A stretch of 64,000 nucleotides of DNA from Verticillium longisporum. Its lineage: Eukaryota; Ascomycota; Sordariomycetes; Glomerellales; Plectosphaerellaceae. Below the pieces are notes generated by a model. That model was not told the origin of the DNA, did no database searches, and saw only the letters and a program-made list of their open reading frames with translations. The stretch lies in NCBI GenBank assembly GCA_019188255.1, contig JAETXT010000013.1, positions 186,001 through 250,000 on the forward strand. Direction: 5' to 3'. This document shows positions 34,657-44,704 of this stretch, piece by piece (the stretch's first letter is position 1; each line of letters opens with the position of its first letter). The position numbers were made by a program, and so were the translations under genes.

Positions 34657-35151
34657 GTCACGGCTGGAGATTTAGTATGGGCCCAGGGTGCTTTGCCAAG
34701 ACGGTTGCAGATGGATGAAAGTGCGATGACTCGGATGCTGTTGCAGAACAAGATAAGACCATGTCTGGCCAAGAGATGGTGAGATGTTGCTGCGTTTGAT
34801 TCTGGGAGGGAAAGGTCTTTGTATTCTAAGGAATTTGTCGTCTGGATCGTGTTATATTGCTTAAAGGGCTAGATGTGGCCGAATGAGGTTGCTGGTTTGT
34901 TTACAGGTTAGCTGATACCATGGAATGTCAAGTCTGTTGCAACTGGAGTTTCCTGACTGTTGATGCCTTGTCGTGGTGTTGGAGTTCGAGACAGCCTTTT
35001 CTTACCACCGCCATCAAATCAGAAAGCAACATGCCGGAATATGCCTGCTATGGGTGTCCGCGAACTATGAGACTCATCAATGGCCAATGAGTCACATGAT
35101 CTGATGCCATTGTCGGTGCCAAAGCTGGCGGTGGTCTTGCAGGAGTAGAAA

Positions 35152-35193
35152 CCCTGAAGCAGAATCCCTGAAGCAGAATCCCTGAAGCAAAAG
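35152..35193. repeat. 14-bp unit repeated three times
   Basis: CCCTGAAGCAGAAT at 35152-35165 and 35166-35179, then CCCTGAAGCAAAAG at 35180-35193. A local tandem duplication in non-coding DNA. Confidence 0.9.
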
Positions 35194-35397
35194 GGGCTCA
35201 TGGGCTTCCTTGCGTCTTAGTCAGCGGTTGCGAACCACAGCACGAGGCAAACCTGTGTGACTGGCACGGCTGCCTACGCCTCCACCCCCACAATCCCCGA
35301 TGGTCTGATGGTCGTTGGCTGCTATGAGTAGATCCTCTTTCGCCTTGTACTGCCTAGACGATCATCGATACGAGAAGACCATCCATATGGGCCCGGC

Positions 35398-35404
35398 TAT
35401 ATAA
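35398..35404 (+). promoter_or_regulatory. TATA box of the rvt-type gene
   Basis: TATATAA in the context GGCTATATAACTGG, 187 bp upstream of the ATG at 35591. It is among the cleanest TATA boxes in the window and suits a regulated rather than constitutive promoter. Confidence 0.55.
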
Positions 35405-35590
35405 CTGGCCGTTGGCCTCCAACTTCCTCCTCATTCTTTCGAGACTTCTAGAGTTTCTTCCCTATCCACCGAGACCAAAGTCCAGCTGCGGTCGAGAACC
35501 TGAGGAACCTCTCACACTCGCAAGCACCGCATCATACGAGGTTCATATCAGCGACACGAGACAGCACCGCGGGCTTCCTCCACCACTACC

Positions 35591-38518
35591 ATGGCCTCAT
35601 CAGGCAGCGTCTTCTCCGAGACTCTCCAAGAGATCACGAAAACCAAGCTCGAGGAGCTTTCCAAGCGGCGCAACAACTTTGAGACCTCCAAGGCCGCCGT
35701 GCTCGCCTACCTCGGCGAGGAGACCGACAAGGTCGCGCGCATCAGGGCCCTCAGCAGCGGCGTCAAGCGATGCCTCGGCGTCGCTGTCGACAAGAACGGC
35801 GCCGTCGTCCTGCGGGCCGGCAAGCAGGGCCCGCTCGAGATCGAGCTCAAGAACCTGGATCGCTTCCTCGAACAGGCGCGCCACGACCCTTCTGTCTCCG
35901 CCAAGATGCTCGATGCGTGGGAGGCTTCCCTGCTCGGTCACCTCGGCACGCAGTCGCTCAAGTTTCAGTACGCGGATCTCTACGGCCAGCTCGTCACCGA
36001 GTGGCTGTCTGGCGATCGCAAACAGGCGTCCAAGAAGGCGGATGCCGATGTCGAGATGGGGGACGACTTTGAGCATGTCGGCAGCGCCGCCAAGCTCCAG
36101 GCGCGGGCCGAGTGGGAGAAGACGGTCTTCGAGCCGGCCAACGTCGACGTGAAGGCGTTGAAGAGATATCTTGCCACGCTGTTTGGTGCCGGCGGTGACC
36201 CCGAAAAGGAGAAGCTGCGCGACGCGCTCGAGAAGCTGCGGAGCGACGTTGCCGTGTTCGAGACGTCCATGTCTGACCCCACCCAGTTCACCAATGCCTC
36301 TCTCCTGCGGGCCATCACCGGACTTCTCAGCAGCGACTTGCTGACGAATGAGAAGAGAGAGGTGCTCCGTGACTTCAAGAGCAACAACGTCATCCTCGCC
36401 GAGATTGCTGACGTCCTCAACATGCGCATCGCCGCCCTTCAGACCTGGTCGTGGGGCGACAGGGTGCTGCTGGAGCAGCATCGCAAGATCAGCGGCGTGT
36501 ACCACGTCAAGATGCACGAGGACCTCCTGCAGGCCATCTTCCTGCAGCACATTGGCGTCAAGTGGTCCGTTTTCTTCAAGAGGGCCTTCACGACGTTTCG
36601 CAGAGCAAAGGGCGCTTGGACGCCTCGACGCAATCCGGTCTCCAAGACGGACAAGAAAAGGCTGGGATACTACCTGGGACCTGTGTTCCGTAACGGATGC
36701 CTTCAGGACCGCCGCAGGGATCTCTACAACAAGGATTACTTCTTGGCTCAACTTCTCAGCTCTGAGACGCAGCAGGTTCACAATGCGGACGGCGAAGAGG
36801 AGGCAGACTGGGAAAACGCAGCAGAGCCAGCCTCAGATTTCATCAGCCATGGCTTTGCCGCGTCTTCGCCGATACCGATGTACAAGAGAGGACCTGGTGC
36901 TGGGGGCGCAAAGAGGCACAGGAAGATCGCCACGTTCAGAGATAACGAAGCCTCGGACTCCGAAGACGACCGCTCGGGCGACGGGGATGATGATGCTCAT
37001 ACGGCGACGCCGAAGAACACCATGAAGCTGAAGCAGCAAATTCTTCACATTCTCTCAACCGAGATTGCCATTGGCACAAGCCTCCATGGAGAGGTGACTG
37101 CTTTCCATTCTGTTTTCGAGAGCTGGGCTCCGCTCTTGCCACATCAGACGGTTCTTGCTGTCCTCGGATTCTTTGGCGTCTCCGAGCCGTGGCTTTCCTT
37201 TTTCCAGAACTTCCTCGAAGCGCCGTTAAAGTTTCTCGACGACGATGACACAGTCAGCACTCGAAAGCGTCTCCGCGGCACACCCGCCTCTCACACCCTC
37301 AGCGACCTCTTTGGTGAATCGATCCTTTTTTGCTTGGACTTCTCCGTCAATCAGGCGACCGAGGGCCAGACTATATGGCGTATCCACGATGACGTTTGGT
37401 TTTGGTCCAATGATGAGACCAAGGCAGTAACGGCATGGAAGACGATGGACAACTTTGCCCGGGTCACCGGCACCAAGCTCAACCCGGTGAAGACCGGGGC
37501 TGTCCGAGTCGACCAGGCCTCGCACGAGCCCAGAGCACTCAGTGAATTGCTTCCAAAAGGCGAGATCCGATGGGGCTTCCTCCGACTTTCGTCGACCACG
37601 GGCCGTTTCGAAATTGATCAGACCATGGTCGACAAGCACATTGAGGAGCTCCAGAAACAGCTCGTCGGCAGCAACAAGAGCGTCTTCGCTTTCATCCAGA
37701 CCTGGAACACGTACGCAGACACATTCTTCTCCGCCAACTTTGGCAAGCCTGCATGCTGCTACGGCGTCAAGCACGTGGACGATATGCTTCGTACGCATCA
37801 ACGGATCCAAAAGGAGATATTCTCGTCCTTTGCCACCTCTTTTAACGAAACAGGGGCAACGAGCGTCGCTGACCATCTGAAGAAGACGATTGAGACCCGT
37901 TTCGGCATCGCTGATGTTCCCGACGGCTACATCTTCTTCCCCGTGGAGATGGGCGGCCTGGATCTCAAATCGCCATTCGTGACCCTTCTCCAGATTCGCG
38001 ACTCGTTCAGCGAGTCTCCGTCTGCCATGCTGGAGGCCTTCCACAAAGGCGAGCGTGAGGGCTACCAGGCCGCCAAGGAGCGATTCTACAGCAGCGAGAT
38101 TGAGGAGCTGCACGACAGCCTCGCGGACCCGGACTGGAAGCCCGAATCGAAGCAGGAGCAGGAGACGTTCCTCGATTTCGAAGACTACACGCGGTTCAGG
38201 GAGGAGCTCCGCTTCGAAGACAATGGAGTCCAGGTGCACGATCTTTTCAGCAAGATGTTGGTCGAGCCGTCCCCCTCGACATTGTCGCCAGACACGGGTA
38301 AGATCAGCTCGGCGCTGCGTAACTTGACCGGCAATCCGAGGCCGAGAGGTATCTTCTCGAACTGGGCCTCGATGGAGCCGTACTGGCAGTGGGTGACCAT
38401 GCTGTATGGACCGGAGATTGTGGACCGTTTTGGCGGCCTGAACATTGTCGATTCCGGGTTGCTGCCGATGGGAATGGTCAGCATCTTTAGGGAGAAACGG
38501 GTCACATGGGAGGGCTGA
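35591..38518 (+). CDS. Cellular reverse-transcriptase-related protein (rvt type)
   Basis: 975 residues in one exon, starting at ACCATGG. The rvt genes are single-copy, non-mobile relatives of retroelement reverse transcriptases found in fungi and some other lineages. Residues 1-60 form a predicted coiled coil (LQEITKTKLEELSKRRNNFE), the known rvt N-terminal feature. The polymerase core is recognisable. The motif A region is FHSVFESWAPLLPHQTVLAVL (residues 505-525). Motif B is LRGTPASHTLSDLFGE. Motif C is RIHDDVWFW with D600-D601 intact. Motif D is ARVTGTKLNPVKTG. No integrase, endonuclease, RNase H, gag or terminal repeats flank it. The residue nine positions before the P of LPH, normally the first catalytic Asp, is V508 (GTT). 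Assignment to RT-like is firm; rvt membership is from family knowledge. Confidence 0.85.
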   Translation: MASSGSVFSETLQEITKTKLEELSKRRNNFETSKAAVLAYLGEETDKVARIRALSSGVKRCLGVAVDKNGAVVLRAGKQGPLEIELKNLDRFLEQARHDPSVSAKMLDAWEASLLGHLGTQSLKFQYADLYGQLVTEWLSGDRKQASKKADADVEMGDDFEHVGSAAKLQARAEWEKTVFEPANVDVKALKRYLATLFGAGGDPEKEKLRDALEKLRSDVAVFETSMSDPTQFTNASLLRAITGLLSSDLLTNEKREVLRDFKSNNVILAEIADVLNMRIAALQTWSWGDRVLLEQHRKISGVYHVKMHEDLLQAIFLQHIGVKWSVFFKRAFTTFRRAKGAWTPRRNPVSKTDKKRLGYYLGPVFRNGCLQDRRRDLYNKDYFLAQLLSSETQQVHNADGEEEADWENAAEPASDFISHGFAASSPIPMYKRGPGAGGAKRHRKIATFRDNEASDSEDDRSGDGDDDAHTATPKNTMKLKQQILHILSTEIAIGTSLHGEVTAFHSVFESWAPLLPHQTVLAVLGFFGVSEPWLSFFQNFLEAPLKFLDDDDTVSTRKRLRGTPASHTLSDLFGESILFCLDFSVNQATEGQTIWRIHDDVWFWSNDETKAVTAWKTMDNFARVTGTKLNPVKTGAVRVDQASHEPRALSELLPKGEIRWGFLRLSSTTGRFEIDQTMVDKHIEELQKQLVGSNKSVFAFIQTWNTYADTFFSANFGKPACCYGVKHVDDMLRTHQRIQKEIFSSFATSFNETGATSVADHLKKTIETRFGIADVPDGYIFFPVEMGGLDLKSPFVTLLQIRDSFSESPSAMLEAFHKGEREGYQAAKERFYSSEIEELHDSLADPDWKPESKQEQETFLDFEDYTRFREELRFEDNGVQVHDLFSKMLVEPSPSTLSPDTGKISSALRNLTGNPRPRGIFSNWASMEPYWQWVTMLYGPEIVDRFGGLNIVDSGLLPMGMVSIFREKRVTWEG

Positions 38519-38865
38519 AATGTCTGCGAGTATGAAATGGGGAGCACATTCAGGGAACTGGGCACAGATTGACAGGTCTGCGAACAACATGCACACAAGA
38601 AATCAAGGTGTTCTGAAGTTGTTTCTTTATTATACCAGTTCAGCTGCTTTCGACCGAGAGGAAGGCCTAGGCTTGAGCTGTACCGGCAAAAATATGAAGA
38701 AGTGAATTTGCATCAATCGATGCCATATCGTAGGAACCCCAACCCATCATCATCATGTTTCTTGCGTTTCCTCTTCAGCAATCGCCTTCCCCTTGCAGGT
38801 CCTAGCTCAATATGCCCCGACACCTAGTGAGCCCATGTTGGACCCTTCAGACCCGACATGGACAA
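38519..38865. other. Short intergenic between convergent genes
   Basis: 347 bp of shared 3' flank with nothing further recognised. Confidence 0.6.
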
Positions 38866-40191
38866 CTAGTCAAGCCTCAGTGCATTGACTAGGAACTCCA
38901 TGTAAGCAGCTCCCACCTCCATCTTGTCGGTCCTGTACGCCTCGGGAGACGGGTAAAAAGGGCACTCCTCATCGGGTCCCGAGTATCCAAACTCGAAACC
39001 GACTCCGAGAACCTTCTTCTTCTTCGGATCCAGGATGTGACGAGCATATGCGTGGTCGACCGAGCACCCACTAGAAGGGTACAGGTGGTGCGCGGCGTAA
39101 ACCGAGTAGTACGCCGCGTTGACGTCGCTCGCCGCCCAGGCCATGCGGCCCGTAACCTCCAGCAGCTTGTCCCAGTCTCCGCGGTCCATGTACTCGCGGT
39201 AGTCAAACGTGTCGTTGGCAATGAGGCCGCGCTTGCCGTCCCAGCTCTTGTTCCTGAAGTTCTTGCTCTTGTCCGTCGTCTGGATCGAGTCGAAGCACCA
39301 GCCGTAGAGGCCGATGCCAATGTTGGAGTGCAGGTCGCTGTACCAGCCGATGCTGGGGAAGTTGTCAAACACCCACCTGATGCTCTGCGTCTCCGCCTCG
39401 GAGAAGGGGCCTGTGCCGTAGAAGTTCTCGGCGCTGGCGTTGGTGCTTGCTGCCTCGACGCCGGGGGCGAGAGCCTGCGTGTAGTTCCAGGCAATGTCGA
39501 AGTTGCGGTTCAGGTCTATGCCGATGGACATGGCGTCGCCCGCCGTCGACGACTCTGGGTTTCTGTTCTTGCGCCAGCAGCCGTTGGTCGATTGGTCGAA
39601 TGCGAGCCCGTCCGGGTTGACGGTCGGCACGATGACGACGCCCGCCTCCACGACCCGCCTGACGTCGCTGGCCGCGTAGGCCACTGTCCCGTACTTGATT
39701 CCCTTCTTCTCCTGGAACGCCCAGAGGAGGTCGGAGGCAAAGTCGACGAGATGGTCCGGACCACCTCTTTCCCGCGGGTGAATGCCGGCATGCAGGAACG
39801 CAAAAGGCTTCTTCTTTCCCTTGCCCGGCTTGGCTGTGATGCTGATGCCGGAGATGGTGCGGTTCTCGTACGTCTTGAAGGGGGCCTCGAAGTAGTCGAC
39901 GCCGCTGAACTGCTTGTCGAGCGCCTTGATGGCCGACTGCATCTCCTTGAAGTTCCAGGCAACTTCTTGGATGGCGCCGCCGCTGCCCAGTCCGCGGGGC
40001 GCGACCTTGCCGCCATTGAACCGGTCACCTTTGCCAATGGGAACGGTGCCGGGGACGGTGCTTTCTTGTCGTCGAGCGATGCTGTGGGCATTGTTGAGGT
40101 CGATGAGATGACCGCCGCGGCGCTCAATGTCGGTCAGACATGCGTCCACCGAGATGATGGGGAGTAGTGCCACAAGAGAGTAGATCTTCAT
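38866..40191 (-). CDS. Secreted zinc carboxypeptidase, peptidase family M14
   Basis: Single-exon gene of 441 residues. A signal peptide (MKIYSLVALLPIISVDA) and a propeptide-like stretch precede the M14 domain. Zinc ligands H138 and E141 form HPRE, with H288 in SDLHSN. Substrate-binding NPDG (192-195), the arginine in DLNRNFD (R229) and the catalytic glutamate in GVGFEFGY (E400) are present, so the enzyme should be active. It removes C-terminal residues from extracellular peptides; A/B/C specificity is not readable with confidence. C205 and other cysteines could form disulphides, and NRT, NYT, NAS, NKS and NDT sequons suggest N-glycosylation. A TATA-like box lies about 96 bp upstream of the ATG. 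Confidence 0.93.
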   Translation of the reverse strand: MKIYSLVALLPIISVDACLTDIERRGGHLIDLNNAHSIARRQESTVPGTVPIGKGDRFNGGKVAPRGLGSGGAIQEVAWNFKEMQSAIKALDKQFSGVDYFEAPFKTYENRTISGISITAKPGKGKKKPFAFLHAGIHPRERGGPDHLVDFASDLLWAFQEKKGIKYGTVAYAASDVRRVVEAGVVIVPTVNPDGLAFDQSTNGCWRKNRNPESSTAGDAMSIGIDLNRNFDIAWNYTQALAPGVEAASTNASAENFYGTGPFSEAETQSIRWVFDNFPSIGWYSDLHSNIGIGLYGWCFDSIQTTDKSKNFRNKSWDGKRGLIANDTFDYREYMDRGDWDKLLEVTGRMAWAASDVNAAYYSVYAAHHLYPSSGCSVDHAYARHILDPKKKKVLGVGFEFGYSGPDEECPFYPSPEAYRTDKMEVGAAYMEFLVNALRLD

Positions 40192-40286
40192 GGCTGCTGT
40201 GAATAGTTTTGGTTCGCTTTGAAATAATTGAGAATGTTTGTGGTTGGAATGTGGTTGTAGCCTTCAAAGTGTGAACGCAAGTGAGT

Positions 40287-40295
40287 CTATTTATG
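40287..40295 (-). promoter_or_regulatory. TATA-like box of the carboxypeptidase gene
   Basis: ATAAATAGA on the minus strand, 96-104 bp upstream of the ATG at 40191. Confidence 0.45.
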
Positions 40296-41570
40296 ATCGA
40301 ATCTCATGATGCTGTTGCTCTGTATCACCAACGCACTCTCTGCTTCACAGGCAGGGACCAATATCAGATTGGAATCTGCGAACCTGTCTCAAATCACATT
40401 TGGAACCTTCCGTTCCTGCACAACGTAGGTAAGACATGCGTAACATATTGTACGCCCAACGAACGTTCGTCACATCATATTGTATGCCACTCTATCCCTG
40501 TACTATATCGGGGAACCCGTTCGGTTCAAATCGGGCGGAAGCCCCACAGCGGCGCGGAACAATGTCAAGAGGGCGTGGAACATGTTGATTGTTCTCCCCG
40601 TTGGCGGCTTCTACCACACCTTCTGGAAGAAGGGAATTACTCTGTGGATCCACGTGTGGCACGCGACCTGCTTCTTTGAGATGCTCGCTAGAGCCAGTCG
40701 GGCGTGGTGGCCTGCAATGGCACCCGAAGCAGCGGTTCGCCAAGAAAGGGGTTGGTCGTTGGTGAGCTCGCGGTCTCAGAATGCATTGCATGACTTGCTG
40801 CTTCCGGACGAACGACAGGGCGCACGGCGTCCACGGGTGCGGCGCCAGGCCTTCGGGCTGCCCCGAAATGGCAACCAAGGCGTTTTGTCGACGACGCCCA
40901 TTCGGCATTCGCATATTTGTCTCTCCCTTGCGCCTAAGCGAAGGATGTCGAGGCAACGTCCATGTGTCCATCACCTTTGATCAGACCTCACCAAGGGATC
41001 CTTCATTGTTCCACCATGACATACCTACAGACACGGTGTGATCTGATGTCCAAATACAAGTTGCCTAGTAAGAAGCCAGTCATACCAAGTGCATTGGTGA
41101 TGTTGGATGGGACGCAGGGATTCATCCCTTTCACAAAAGCACTCGCCAGCTGCGTTGGCATGGAACTTATCCATGGAAGGCTACTGTGGATTGCAACCCC
41201 TGTGTTATGATCAAGGCTAGAGTCAGTAGTCGAGCAACGGCCAGTTCTTTTTTTCCCAACGACACCCGATTGACACAGCATCAACGTGTTCTCACCTTAC
41301 GTAGCAACAAGAATCTAGCTACTTTGATTCAACCGCTTGTTTTCCATGGTTCACGGGTATTCATGGAAAATGGCTTAGAAGGTGTGCACGGTACGGCGAC
41401 CCCTGGCACGATGCCGTGTCTTCATCGCGAGCCATGAACAGCGATGTTGACACCAGATACTTGGTCTCCCCTTGCATCTGGTCTGGAGTCTGCCCCAACA
41501 CAACACGCTTGCTAAGATTTTCAAGGTCCTGATCAAAGATGCTGACAGGTTCCTTACTCAGCTCGACTTT

Positions 41571-41581
41571 TCATATATATT
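41571..41581 (+). promoter_or_regulatory. TATA box of the small hypothetical gene at 41696
   Basis: TCATATATATT, 115-125 bp upstream of the ATG; its spacing supports the ORF being transcribed. Confidence 0.4.
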
Positions 41582-41695
41582 CTTGCCCTTCGAACTCTGC
41601 ATGGTTCCCGTCTCCAGATTGACCAGACTAAAGACAGTGACGATTCAGCACATCCACATCTCCAACATAACAATATCAAGCACGAAAACGCCCAG

Positions 41696-42208
41696 ATGAT
41701 GGCTTTCAAAAAATTCCCAATCGGCAAACCCGTTAACCCGCTGCTGGCTGCAGCAATTTCTCGCCAGTGGCGCATTGCCCTGAGCCGCATGACCGAAGTC
41801 AATCGTGAGGAGGAGTACAATCTCGCTTCGCACCGCTGGCATTACTTTGCTTTGCGTGCTTGCACCAGTCACTGTGAGCCGGTTCTCAACCCAGACGTGG
41901 TGTACACCCCTGATCAAGAGAATGTTGCGTGTCACGCACTGCTGGAGTTCCAGAAAAATACTGACTGGGGATTCTTTGAACATCTAGAAGTAAGCCAAGA
42001 TGTCAGATTTGGCACGACGTTGCTTCCTCCACGCCAGGAAATGCGGCTTCAATTTCAACAAGTGGCGAAACTGTACGACCAAATGATGGAGGCTAAAGAT
42101 TTGCCTGAACGCGTGCCGTTCACCACATGGAGGACATGGCATGCCGACCATGATCAGCAAGATGGTATCGAAGACATTATCTCCGGCATGGATACATGTA
42201 GGCTCTAG
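41696..42208 (+). CDS. Small hypothetical protein, 170 residues
   Basis: I do not recognise this protein. It begins MMAFKKFPIGKPVNP (a second ATG follows at 41699). It has no membrane segment or signal peptide, and contains several Trp/His-rich stretches (HRWHYFALRACTSHCEP, TTWRTWHADHD). Composition is balanced and globular-looking, and a TATA box lies at a sensible distance, so it is probably a real lineage-restricted gene. It could also be one exon of something longer. Its neighbours, a carboxypeptidase and an MDR reductase, do not suggest a role. Confidence 0.45.
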   Translation: MMAFKKFPIGKPVNPLLAAAISRQWRIALSRMTEVNREEEYNLASHRWHYFALRACTSHCEPVLNPDVVYTPDQENVACHALLEFQKNTDWGFFEHLEVSQDVRFGTTLLPPRQEMRLQFQQVAKLYDQMMEAKDLPERVPFTTWRTWHADHDQQDGIEDIISGMDTCRL

Positions 42209-42832
42209 ACCTTTGTCTATAACAACCCTGAGACGCCAGGGACTTGCCGTACCCTAGTCTCTGCGGACCTGAGGATTTCGCGTGCTTGATAGGTAAGGCA
42301 TCATTGCTTCACTACAGGCAATTGACCAGATTTTGTAGTTGAGTCTTTGAATGCACAATCACAGGTAGTAGAAGACGATCAAGGTTGCAATAGTTTGTAA
42401 GTAAATATCAGTTGGTCCGCGGAGCCACCGAGCAGGGGTTGGCCAGGGGGCTAAGGGTCACGAGAAACGTATATAAGGAGCTGCGGAGGGCCCTCCTGTG
42501 AGGGGACCCTGCGGAGTCGCCACGCAGGGGCCCAGTCAGGGTCTAAGGGCTACGAGAGACGTATATATAGGCTGCGAAGGGCCCTCCAAGCCGCGGAGGG
42601 CCAGAATTAAGATGTATTCCGACCCCCTACCTACCTTCTATCTATCTGCGGACCACGTGTGGACGATTTCTTCACTTTACTCTAAACAACGCTCTGACAG
42701 TAAAGTTCAGCAAATTTGATCTCATTCCGGGTAACTTGGTGACTAGCCTCTGCCTTTCTTATGATGTATGATAGAGCTTTACCCGCCCAGAACCTCATAC
42801 AGCATCCAGTTTCTGGCGTCCTAGAATGACAC
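42209..42832. other. Intergenic containing a duplicated repeat
   Basis: Apart from the repeat at 42419-42602 nothing is recognised. Confidence 0.5.
42419..42602. repeat. Imperfect 77-bp direct repeat carrying a TATA motif
   Basis: Copy A, 42419-42496, and copy B, 42511-42587, both start GCGGAG, pass through CTAAGGG then ACGAGA and ACGTATATA, and end GAAGGGCCCTCC or GAGGGCCCTCC. A third fragment, CCGCGGAGGGCC, follows at 42591. The GC-rich ends with an internal TATATA resemble a mobile-element terminal repeat or promoter rather than a simple satellite. No ORF is attached. Confidence 0.7.
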
Positions 42833-43947
42833 TCAGTCCCAAGGACGAATGTTCACCTTTGCCCCATTCCCATCTCGGTAATTGTCCAGTGCTTTGTTCA
42901 CAGCATCTGCATTCAATCCATTTATGACCTCGAAACTGCTGGGACGCAGCTTTCCCTCTTTGCACCATCGAGGAACCTCATTCCAGAACGGAATGGTCAC
43001 TTCGGGGTGTAGGGTAGACGCGCCAAATGCAAAACGACGGTCGTAGCCTGCATTCTTGCTACCAATCCGATCGGCGTCCAGCTCGCCTTCAGTTCGACGG
43101 AGAGTGATCAAGTTGCCCTTCTTCGTGTTCGATAACGCTGCAACGCCGAGTTCTTGGTCCACGCCTGCATTCACGGTGTCGACCGCATACGCAAGATCGT
43201 CGTCTGTAAGAGCTCGAATCTGCTCAAGCACATTCGAGGCTCGTCGGTCAATGATGTGTGTTGCCCCAGACGCTCGCAGTGTCTCATCGTTCTTGAGGCC
43301 AGCGACCGTGATAATTCGGCCTACGCCTGCAAGCTTGGCGAGTTCAATCGTGGCCCACCCTGTATTCGAGCCGCCTCCAATGACAAGAAGGGTCGTGTTG
43401 GCGTAGTCGAATGATTTTGCTCCTGCAGAAAAGGGAGGAGGCAAGCCGAGGCCGGACTTTGCAAAGAGAGCAATGAAGCCTGCCAGCACAATGACAGGGA
43501 TTGTGGACGCCTCGTCGTCGCTCAGGCCACTGCCGGCCACCCTGCCAACATATCTTGCATCGACAAGCGCGTACTGCTGTGCTCCGTTGAAATCGTTGTT
43601 GAAACCCCCTTCAGCGAAAGAGTGCCCAAAAACATGGTCGCCGACGCTGAATTTGGAGGAATACTCTCCGCTGCCCACAACTGCGACTTCTCCGACCACA
43701 TCGCTCGCTAGGACGTATGGAAGGCTCGTGACGAAAAGACCATCATCACGGGTTCTCTGGTCGTGGGGGTTGACTAGGTATTAGATCAGTCGATGTTCTT
43801 TTAATCCGCGATGAAGACTCTTCAAGACTTACGACCAGCGACAAGAACTTTGACAAGTAATTGATTCGAGCCAGCTTGTGGAATCGGACGTTCCCCCGCA
43901 ACCAATGGCTTTCCTACGTCTTCAAGTAACAGGGCTTTCTGGGACAT
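42833..43947 (-). CDS. Medium-chain (zinc-type ADH-like) dehydrogenase/enoyl reductase
   Basis: NAD(P)H-dependent MDR-superfamily oxidoreductase of 351 residues, in exons 43947-43833 and 43773-42833. The 59-bp intron joins VAG|LNPHDQRTRD. The GroES-like N-terminal domain shows VLASDVVGEVAVVGSG and GDHVFGHSF; the Rossmann fold is VIGGGSNTGWATIELAKLAG followed by GATHIIDRR. The cysteine ligands of the zinc-dependent enzymes are absent where expected, which points to the zinc-free enoyl-reductase/quinone-reductase branch (ToxD-like). Natural substrate is unknown. No biosynthetic-cluster core enzyme is nearby. A TATA motif lies about 75 bp upstream. Confidence 0.9.
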
Positions 43948-44704
43948 GGTTATGACTGAATCTGACTTAGAATGCAAAGATAGACAAAAACACAGGACCA
44001 ATGCTGTTGTGTGGGAATAGATATACAGCTTCGCGAAACGTCGATCTTTAACAGATCTTACGCTTCTCATTCATTGGAGAGCTCGTTCTGTTCGCGATCT
44101 GATCCATTTGTAAGTCCGCTGTGCATTTGATTGATAAGCGCCCCGAGTACAATCGCATTTGACGAAACACCAATGACGCCTAGCTCTCAGCACACCATTA
44201 TCATGCCTCGAAAGAAGGGTGCTGCTGATTACTTTCAGAAAAGCAAGCCTCGGCACAACAGGTTTGTGCCTGTGGTGTGTCTCGTACAACCTTGCATGGA
44301 CAATATCCGTGGCACAGCATAATGGCAGAAGGCAGAGCTGAATGAAGGGAAGAACTTGCTAGTGCGGCGGAACTCCTGCGTTCCATGTCAGTGGCTGATG
44401 TCAGCGACACAAGACCGACTTCAGTAAGCACAATTTATATTGTGGTCACTTTTGCCATCACGCCGAGCCAAATCCGAGAAATGGAACCTTGAGCATGGTG
44501 CAACTCTGTCATGTTATTGGGATACCAGCCTCGTCTTGCTACCCCAGCTTAGTTGTCGATTCGAGACCACCGAGAGCGAGCCCTGACTTTTTATATATTC
44601 AATTGCTTGACACTGCCCCCTCTGTAGCATCTTTGAGGGGTATCAGGCCGTTCTCGCCGCCATGATCACTGTCAACGCCAACGGCCATCGATACCATTCA
44701 TTCT
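43948..44704. other. Intergenic, no gene recognised
   Basis: Upstream of the MDR gene and downstream of the small minus-strand ORF. A TTTTATATATTC motif occurs near 44589 on the plus strand without a convincing gene behind it. Confidence 0.4.
44019..44026 (-). promoter_or_regulatory. TATA motif of the MDR gene
   Basis: TGTATATCTA on the minus strand, about 75 bp upstream of the ATG at 43947. Confidence 0.4.

Larger units (their letters stand above)
34657..35590. other. Intergenic between the dynamin-like and rvt-type genes
   Basis: Contains the rvt promoter (TATA at 35398) and a 14-bp triplicated repeat, listed separately. No coding signal is seen. Confidence 0.5.
40192..41695. other. Intergenic, no firm gene
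   Basis: Upstream regions of the carboxypeptidase and the small hypothetical gene. A 166-codon plus-strand frame (40480-40980) shows no family resemblance and mixed composition, so I do not call it. Confidence 0.4.

Noticed and set aside
35600..36781. A 393-codon minus-strand open frame (and a similar one at 37226-38596)
   Set aside because: Shadows of the rvt-type gene with Leu/Glu-rich composition caused by codon bias.
35591..38518. Reading the RT gene as a retrotransposon
   Set aside because: No terminal repeats, endonuclease, RNase H or gag-like ORF nearby. The long N-terminal coiled coil and single-exon housekeeping look fit a cellular rvt gene instead.
39037..40167. A 376-codon plus-strand open frame
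   Set aside because: Antisense of the M14 carboxypeptidase, whose catalytic residues are all present.
40480..40980. 166-codon plus-strand ORF
   Set aside because: No recognisable domain, composition mixes hydrophobic and Arg-rich blocks abruptly, and it overlaps an equally long minus-strand frame.
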